Of a stretch of 64,000 bases of DNA, positions 57,548-64,000 are shown one piece after another. This stretch comes from Allolobophora icterica (lineage: Eukaryota; Annelida; Clitellata; Crassiclitellata; Lumbricidae). Numbering within the stretch: position 1 is the stretch's first letter; each line of letters starts with the position of its first letter. A program made the position numbers and the translations under genes. The notes beneath the pieces were generated by a model, which made no database searches, was not told the DNA's origin, and saw only the letters and a program-made list of their open reading frames with translations. The stretch covers positions 39,019,222-39,083,221 of the forward strand of contig OY744607.1 in assembly GCA_963556255.1 (NCBI GenBank), in the 5' to 3' direction.

Positions 57548-57620
57548 GCGTGGCAGGGTTCGAACCTGCCACTGGTAGATTTTAGGCCCAGAGCTCATAA
57601 GAATTGGACCAATGAGTTGT
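57548..57620 (-). repeat. tRNA-like segment
   Basis: The minus strand has GTGGCAGGTTCGAACCCTGCCAC, a perfect T-arm-like stem and B box, preceded by TTGGTCCAATTCTTATGAGC. The acceptor and D stems do not pair well, so a SINE or tRNA relic is likelier than an active tRNA. Confidence 0.35.
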
Positions 57621-58019
57621 TCACTTTCCGAGTGAAGCATTTGATTGGGGCCAAGAAAGAGCAAAACTAAACAAAATGGCTTTTAAAATCAATCAGTGCA
57701 CTGGAAAACCATTGATCAGTTAAAAACTGAATTAAATATAAAGCCATTATACGCGCCATCGATTCCTTTGGATCATCTCCGATTGAAGTCTACCTCAAAG
57801 AATCCTTTGAAACGCATCTTTACCTGTGAAAAAGCCAGTTCATTACTAATATATTTGTATGGAAAAAATCGCATGTCACCTATGGGCTTCCGTACATATG
57901 ACTTAATTTTAACAAATTATTTCCCGCATACAACGATCAGGAATTTCTCATGAAGATGAAGTCATGGTTTTTTAATTTCGTTGATCATGTATTGTATCGT
58001 CTATAAATCTCTCATTCTG

Positions 58020-58257
58020 GTCTATGCTATACAATACAATACTATACAATACAACTATATTTGATAGTGCACTCCCTCCAACGTTCAGAAGTGCACATAA
58101 GACCATACGACAGAATATCGATGATGCTGAGCAACTCTCGACTTGCTCAAGGTCCATGCGCAGTTATTACAGTCTCAGCATAGAGACTCGAACTCATCTA
58201 CTCTCCGCCTTACAGGTCGAGCGCTCTAACCAATCGGCTACCGTGCTATGACGTGCA
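58020..58257 (-). repeat. tRNA-derived SINE-B, best copy
   Basis: Minus strand: GGTAGCCGATTGGTTAGAGC (A box), ATGAGTTCGAGTCTC (B box), body, then an ATTGTATTGTAT tail at 58030-58060. About 235 bp. Confidence 0.75.
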
Positions 58258-58559
58258 GGAATCGCTTGACTATGTCAGGACATTACTTTGCTATCAAAAC
58301 TTATCGTTGCTTAATTAAGAATTTTAAGGACAAATTTATAGTTTCGTAAATACATACAAAGCCTAACTGCGAAACCATAAATTTTGTAGTCGATAACTGG
58401 AAATCACTTTACAAACAGGTCATCGATACACAATGAAAGCTGTGCTGACCTCTATTGGCTGCATTTGCTCTTTCTGCATTATTCACAGTAATTGGTTCAG
58501 CGAAATCCGTTCCCGACCAACGACATACGTTGAGCCAGTCTGAGTGATATGTCCTCAAG

Positions 58560-59010
58560 GGGAGCTCTAGAGTTAATGAATGCTCTGAATGAATAAACGA
58601 ACACATGAACGAATGGGTGAATGAATGAATGAACAAAATAATGACCTAATAAATGATTGAATGAATGAATAAGCGAACGAACGAATGAACGATCCAATTA
58701 ATGAATGAACGAATGAATGAATTAATTAATTAATGAACGAATTAATTAATTGATGAACGAATGAACGGCCAAATGAATGATGAATATAACGAGCAAACGG
58801 AAAAACGAACTAACAGATGATTGACTGAATGGAAGAGTGAACGAACGAATGAAAGAAAGAAAGAATGAACGAACGAACGAACAAATTAATTAATGAACCA
58901 AGCAATAAATGAACAACTAAAGGAACAAACGAACGAACGAAAGAACGAACAAAATAATCAATGATTGACTGAATGAATAAGGGAATGGAGGAACGGACGA
59001 ATGACTGAAT
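58560..59010. repeat. GAAT/GAAC tetranucleotide block
   Basis: AATGAATGAACGAACG repeats reaching to within ~40 bp of the exon F acceptor. Confidence 0.9.
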
Positions 59011-59049
59011 GACCTCTTACGCCCTCTATTGCTCGGTCGCTCGTTTCAG

Positions 59050-59223
59050 GTCAGCCAGCGTGGGCACGGTCACAGGAAGTGACGCAGAGGAACTGGACGC
59101 TGATCGAGGGTCTGGAACCGGGGGTCATCTACGAAATGAGAGTGATCGCCCGTAACGGGGATGACATCGACAGCCCCGAGACAGCTGGACCCGTCAAGCG
59201 AGTCCGAATAGGAGTCAAACGAG
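59050..59223 (+). CDS. neuroglian/L1CAM-like, exon F (FN3 second half)
   Basis: Acceptor TCGCTCGTTTCAG, donor GTCAGA; phase 1 at both ends. Encodes GQPAWARSQEVTQRNWTLIE, GLEPGVIYEMRVIARNGDDI, DSPETAGPVKRVRIGVKR. It joins exon E (YRKLG-GQPAW) across 9.3 kb to complete an FN3 domain; L.GL.PG..YE.RV.A.N is the F-G strand pattern, and human L1 has the similar LKGLMPGTAYKVRV. NWT is a glycosylation motif. Confidence 0.87.
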
Positions 59224-59269
59224 GTCAGAACTTCAAAGTAGTAAACACTGCGACAGTCCCTTCCGTTGT

Positions 59270-60010
59270 GTATACATACATGCGCATGTACGCGAACGTT
59301 AGTATACGTGCGTATGTATGTATGTGTATGCATGCATGTATGTGTGTATCTTTTATGTGCCTATGCATGTAAATATGCATGCATTTGAAATGTAAAATAT
59401 TTGGATGGATGGATGGATGAATGGATTGATGAATGGATGAGCGGCCGGAAGGTATGATGGATGGACGGATTGACGGACGGACAGAAGGATGGACGGAAGG
59501 GCCGATGGATGGATAGATAGATAAACGGACGGACGGATGGATGGATGGATGGATGGACAGTTGGATGGATGGATGGATGGATGGATGGATGGATGGATGG
59601 ATGGATGGATGGATGGTTGGACGGACGGACGGACGGACGGACGGACGGACGGACGGATGGACGGATGGATGGATGGACAGTTGGATGGATGGATGGATGG
59701 ATGGATGGATGGATGGATGGATGGATGGATGGTTGGATGGATGGATGGATGGATGGATGGATGGATGGATGGATGGATGGATGGATGGATGGATGGATGG
59801 ATGGATGGATGGACAGTTGGATGGATGGATGGATGGATGGATGGATGGATGGATGGATGGTTGGATGGATGGATGGATGGATGGATGGATGGATGGATGG
59901 ATGGATGGATGGATGGATGGATGGATGGATGGATGGATGGATGGATGGATGGATGGATGGAGATATAAACGGACGGATGGATGGATGGATGGATGAATGG
60001 ATCGATTGAT
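59270..60010. repeat. ATGT and (GGAT)n microsatellites
   Basis: Over 100 GGAT units (59400-60005), interrupted by GGAC and GACAGTT variants. PSIHPSIH and GWMDGWMD frames are artefacts. Confidence 0.97.
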
Positions 60011-60143
60011 CGATCGATGAAAGAGTGATAGATTGAAATTGAATAGGGATCCGACACAAATAGAGAAGAGACAAAGAGACCTAGTGAGACTGACAGTGAC
60101 AATCTGTTCTTTCGATTGACTCTGTTCAGTTGTTTCTTCGTAG

Positions 60144-60257
60144 ATCTCATTCAGCCGACATTCAAGGTCATCTATCCTGATTCGTCGTCTATAAGTATCA
60201 GTTTGGACGAACACGATCCCTCAGTCGACGACTACTACGTCGAATACAGACAACTCG
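60144..60257 (+). CDS. neuroglian/L1CAM-like, exon G (additional FN3, first half)
   Basis: Acceptor TTTCTTCGTAG, donor GTCAGT; phase 1 at both ends. Encodes [45 protein letters not shown] matches the YRKLG strand of exon E, but the usual strand-C tryptophan is missing (ISISLDEH). Choosing the CAG acceptor at 60154 instead breaks the frame. Confidence 0.78.
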
Positions 60258-60509
60258 GTCAGTTCTGACCTTATCATCGTCATCATTGCAATCGCAATGG
60301 AATAAATTATATAGCGCCACGTGTAGAAACCTTCTTCGATGTATATACAACTATACATGCCATTGACCTGACTCTGTAATGCATACAATTTAATTAGGCC
60401 TACTTTAATACACTGTAATGCATACATTTCCACACTACTTTCAGACGCACTTGCTTAGGTCAGTAAAAACGTTCACGTGTACAGCGCTTCTGAGAATGGC
60501 TAAAGGCGC

Positions 60510-60560
60510 TAAATTATGTGGTTTCACACACACACACACACGTACACACACACACGCTGA
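60510..60560. repeat. (CA)n microsatellite
   Basis: CACACACA with minor interruptions. 60560-61100 is intron with nothing recognised. Confidence 0.9.
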
Positions 60561-61104
60561 CATTGAGCAATGATTTTCAGTTTGAAACACATACATTCAG
60601 TAACTTAAAAGCACTAATCTCGTGCATGTTTTCAATCGTTAGTAATCACATGTTGTTGGTATTATTTGCTGTTGATGGTCTAATTTGTGTAAATGTACAC
60701 GTTTTTCTATAGCGACCGTGTATGGCCTCGACCCTGCTCATTGTTCAATGAATTGAACTGGTGAGATCTTTCACCACCGCGACCCGTTTGAATGGGTGCC
60801 ACGCCATTTAAGGTCCCCGTGTATCGACCGTGCTAGCCCGAGATTTAAATCTCTTAATAAGTCAGCAACTGGAGGCGAGCGTATTCTCAAGCAGAGGTGC
60901 ATGGGACGTACATGTAGCCTATAATTATGCTCTAACCCTTGTAGTTTTAACCGGGTCAGCATGCGATGGTTTGATGATTTTACTGGTGCTGGCGATTCAA
61001 TAAATAGCTAAATCAGCCTTCGCTAATGACTTTCAAAGACATATTTCGAATGCTGCATTCAAAAACTTACTTTCTTGGCTGATGGCAATGGCTCTTGTTT
61101 GTAG

Positions 61105-61266
61105 GCGCCGATCGCTGGAGGGCCACTGGTTTCTTCAGAGCGTTGGCAATGGCGTCCATTGCTAATCTGATTCCGGGAAGCAAATACGAAATCCGCGTTG
61201 TTTCAAGAAGTGACCTTGGTGAGACTGCCAGTCTGGCGAGGATTGTTGTCATTGGGAAAGATCCAG
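61105..61266 (+). CDS. neuroglian/L1CAM-like, exon H (additional FN3, second half)
   Basis: Acceptor CTTGTTTGTAG, donor GTAGGT; phase 1 at both ends. Encodes ADRWRATGFFRALAMASIAN, LIPGSKYEIRVVSRSDLGET, ASLARIVVIGKDP. L.PG..YE.RV.S.SDLG is the FN3 F-strand. Completes the domain of exon G. The donor shows the gene continues beyond; no transmembrane exon was found by 64000. Confidence 0.82.
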
Positions 61267-61969
61267 GTAGGTTGCACGCGCTTTGGTAGGTGTACAGAGG
61301 ATGTTCGTTGGAAACTGGTCTGCATTAAAGACTCTATCCTAGTTCAGGGTTTATGCACAGGATAAAAATAATATTGGCATAAGTAAGCCATTCCGGGCAG
61401 AAGGATTGCTGAGTACAAGTGCTTAGTAATAAATCTCGCTCGCACTGGCTTCTTCGTGAGCACTTGCGAGGAAGAGAGCCAAAAGACTATTCCAGCAAAA
61501 GTGGGTTTCGGTGGTTGAGAGTATTTCTTAGAAGATTAAATTCAATATCAATAAAAAATTGAAACGTTGTCGCTGGATTTGCTGGATGCATTCTTGCCTT
61601 TTAGTCGGATCAATATGCGAAAAACTACCACCTAACCCCAGAAAATTGATACAAAAGGTTACTCAGTTGATTTTGTTGCCATTTGGCATGCTTATTAATA
61701 TGGTAAAAGTCTAGGCTACTCTATTCTTACCATTCGAAAAGGGTAAATTTTAAGATGGCTTCTAAGATGGCTGCCGGGAGCTAAAATTGTCTATATCTCA
61801 AGCACTATTCAACCTAGAAAGTTGGTTTTGATGTCTAACCGTAGGGTTCATTGCTCAGCGTTCAGTTGAAATAACTTTAGTCACTTGTAATAACTTAATA
61901 TATCATTTACTGACAAATGCAATGGTCATACGGTTTACAGTTACATAGCTTACACGTTCAATTAGTCAC

Positions 61970-62165
61970 TACTCATCGTCATCGTCCGACTGCTGCGGAA
62001 GAAACTTATTATATTGATTTTCACATTTTTGAACTTAGCACGGTCCACAGGCAGAAGTATATGGTAGTCCATTTCTTCTACAAGAGCAGCGGAGTGTCTT
62101 GCAGGAATTGCAGCAGTTGCAATGAATGTTGTGCGAAAAGCATTTGTACAGGTAATGTTGTCCAA
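61970..62165 (-). pseudogene. cysteine-rich C-terminal fragment of a multicopy protein family
   Basis: One minus frame reads HCNCCNSCKTLRCSCRRNGL, then YTSACGPC, a stop, and VQKCENQYNKFLPQQSDDDDE to the end. CxC..C...RCSCR.NGL...ACG.C is the C-terminal pattern I recall in a multicopy uncharacterised invertebrate family. The internal stop marks a pseudogene. Family identity is from memory. Confidence 0.45.
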
Positions 62166-62349
62166 ACATTAGCTGTTACAACATCGCTAATGGGTGAATA
62201 CTCAGCGGGAATCAGTCAATAATAACTTCTGGCAGAGTCCTGACGAGTTGGAGACAAATGAGTCTGCGCTAAGTGTGGCGTAATAAACAGGCTTTATGTT
62301 GTTGCAACAATGCTGTGGCGATGTGTTTTAAAAGCTTTCAATGTTGCGA

Positions 62350-62760
62350 CAGATACACAGGTACTGTAATCAGATACACAGGTAATCAGGTAATTAATTA
62401 GATACACGAGTAATCAGGTGATCAGATACACAGATAATCAGGTAATTAGATTTATAGGTAATCAGATAATCATATACACAGGTATTCAGATAATCAGATA
62501 CACAGGCAATCAGGTAATTAATTAGACACAAGGGCAATCAGGTAATCAGATACACAGATAATTAGCTAATTAGATTTCTAGGTAATCAGGTAAACAGATA
62601 AACGAAGTGAAACTCTGTATACCAAAACTAACCACCAGTTTTCAAAAGACTAAAACCCAAATGCAAAGTAAAGCAGAGGCAAAGGTAAAGATAAAAGTGA
62701 TAGTAAAGTAGATGTAAAAATGTAAAGGTAAATGCAAAAGTAAAAGGTGAAAGGTGAATG
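62350..62760. repeat. GGTAATCAGATACACA and GTAAA minisatellites
   Basis: About ten ~22-bp units (62350-62605), then AAAGGTAAAGATAAAAG repeats. 62761-63030 shows no gene. Confidence 0.8.
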
Positions 62761-63029
62761 TTCGAGTGTCACAACCTGTCACGGCGTGGATAAATAACAA
62801 CTGAGAACACGGTGTTATTTCCGAGGATCTTCTTAAGATGTTTTATGTCATACACTTAGCCATCATCTTTTGTCTTGTCAGATCTGAAGTAAGAACCCTT
62901 ACAATGTGGCTTTACATAGTAGAGGAGTAAGATCGCCGATTAGTGTAGTTTTGTGTAGAAGAGATGCTGCAGCCTTTACTATGTCTTCTTCAGCATCCCC
63001 AGGTGCATTGACCACATTGCAATCAGATC

Positions 63030-63918
63030 CTGTCACTGAGCAGACGTTGATGAGGTCTGACACGTGAAAATGGAATGTCTCAAAAGCAGATAGCCCTTTT
63101 GGACCATGGTAACCTCCATGTCAGCAGAGTACAATATTGCAATGCAGGAGTTTACCAACCTGTCATACTCGACATCAGAACAACATAAAAAATTGACGAA
63201 GGCAAGGATGAGAAGGGAACTTGTTGATTTGGAGAAGTTCAGTTCGAAACTTGTCGGATGATCACCCTTTTCACCAGACCTTTCGTTAAGGAACATCGCC
63301 AATGGCGTTGTGGCTCACGAATTTGTAAGTGTGCATGAACACGAGGAGGCGGGTGAATGATCATGCATGAAATATGATCGGAAGGCTGCCATTACATTGC
63401 CGTTCAGAAGAAAGGATAAAGCCAGAAACCTTGGAGAAACGTCAGCTATTACGGTCGCTCCGGATCGAACCATCGATCCCGCTTTTCTATTCGAACGTTT
63501 CCTGATAGTTGCCAAAACTGGAGAGCTGTCATTGGAGTAGGTTAGAAGTTACGAGCTCAGTCCTTTCCCTCCTGCTCTCTTTGAAGCCAGAAATATCTTT
63601 AGAAAGTCTGGTAAGCCGCAACTAGCTCATGCGATCAGTGAACATACATCCTAGATTCTGTACCAGAGATTCTGTACCCGGTGCAGGTTCGTTGCTGCAC
63701 CGGATACCGTGGAAAAATTAGAAAGCTATGGTGCAATAGCACAGTCGTATTCCGACTTCACCGTCCGACAATATGGTGCAGATACAACCGTTGTTTTTGA
63801 CGGATATGAGCAAGAACCATTCATTAAAGCGAACAGGCATCTGAGAAGAGGACACAATATTTATCCCGTTATCAGCTTCACTGCTGAAACAGAGTTCTCA
63901 GGCAAGAGCTATCAATGA
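63030..63918 (+). pseudogene. fragment of a multicopy uncharacterised invertebrate protein
   Basis: One + frame with stops reads NLGETSAITVAPDRTIDPAF, LFERFLIVAKTGELSLE, stop, SYELSPFPPALFEARNIFRK, further stop, then EKLESYGAIAQSYSDFTVRQ and VVFDGYEQEPFIKANRHLRR to 63918. The continuous sense of the frame across two stops indicates a decayed gene. The blocks resemble a repetitive invertebrate family of unknown function, perhaps the same family as 61970-62165; not verified. Confidence 0.5.
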
Positions 63919-64000
63919 AAACAGGAACTGATATAGTTGGTGAGAGATGAACTCAGAAAAAGTACCCAGATTCCCTTGCGAAAATGCGATATAAAACTTA

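Noticed and set aside
57548..57620. tRNA gene on the minus strand
   Set aside because: T arm is perfect but acceptor and D arms do not pair; treated as a tRNA-like relic.
59225..60214. 329-codon minus frame (PSIHPSIH)
   Set aside because: Pure translation of the (GGAT)n microsatellite; all three frames on both strands stay open.

Overview
The window is animal nuclear DNA with long introns, spliced coding exons, dense microsatellites and minisatellites, and many transposable elements. It has no bacterial-style operons. The only host gene I can support is on the + strand: eight exons of a neuroglian/L1CAM-type cell-adhesion protein, encoding at least four consecutive fibronectin type III (FN3) domains. 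An invertebrate (mollusc-like lophotrochozoan or invertebrate deuterostome) fits the repeat content, but the species cannot be fixed from sequence alone.

Layout. 1-19 kb: repeats, SINE and LINE fragments, a complete 5.67-kb LTR retrotransposon (4625-10298), a hAT element with GGTCTT arrays (11743-12646) and a G/C-tract hAT-like element (16530-17015). 19-21 kb: adhesion exons A (19053-19183) and B (20974-21208), one FN3 domain. 21-48 kb: a ~26.9-kb intron packed with R1 repeats, SINEs, LINE 3' ends, DNA transposons (24010-25073, 27402-28364, 33293-33588, 33966-36234, 45135-45945) and a LINE carrying nested insertions (44324-46250). 48-50 kb: exons C, D and E. 50-59 kb: a 9.3-kb intron with pyrimidine blocks, SINEs and a 36-bp satellite. 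59-61.3 kb: exons F, G and H. After 61.3 kb come decayed fragments of a multicopy gene family; the transmembrane and cytoplasmic exons expected for this protein family are not seen.

The LTR retrotransposon is the clearest unusual system. It has two LTRs that read as identical (432 bp), a tRNA-Leu-type primer site and a Ty3/gypsy-type pol with the order gag-protease-integrase pieces-RT-RNase H. This is the order of the Gmr1-like group rather than ordinary gypsy. The integrase catalytic core is missing in frame and one stop codon separates the two pol halves, so this recent copy was probably mobilised in trans. Its LTR promoter carries a perfect three-unit heat-shock element and a full CRE just upstream of a TATA box.

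Seven DNA elements keep 7 or 8 of 8 bases of target-site duplication (most perfect), and several sit inside older LINEs, so the order of insertions can be read directly. Many LINE and SINE 3' ends share a GCGCTATATAA-like motif followed by different short tandem tails. Repeats inverted relative to each other flank exon C, a layout known to favour exon circularisation. Coordinates of repeats are approximate unless set by target duplications or splice sites.
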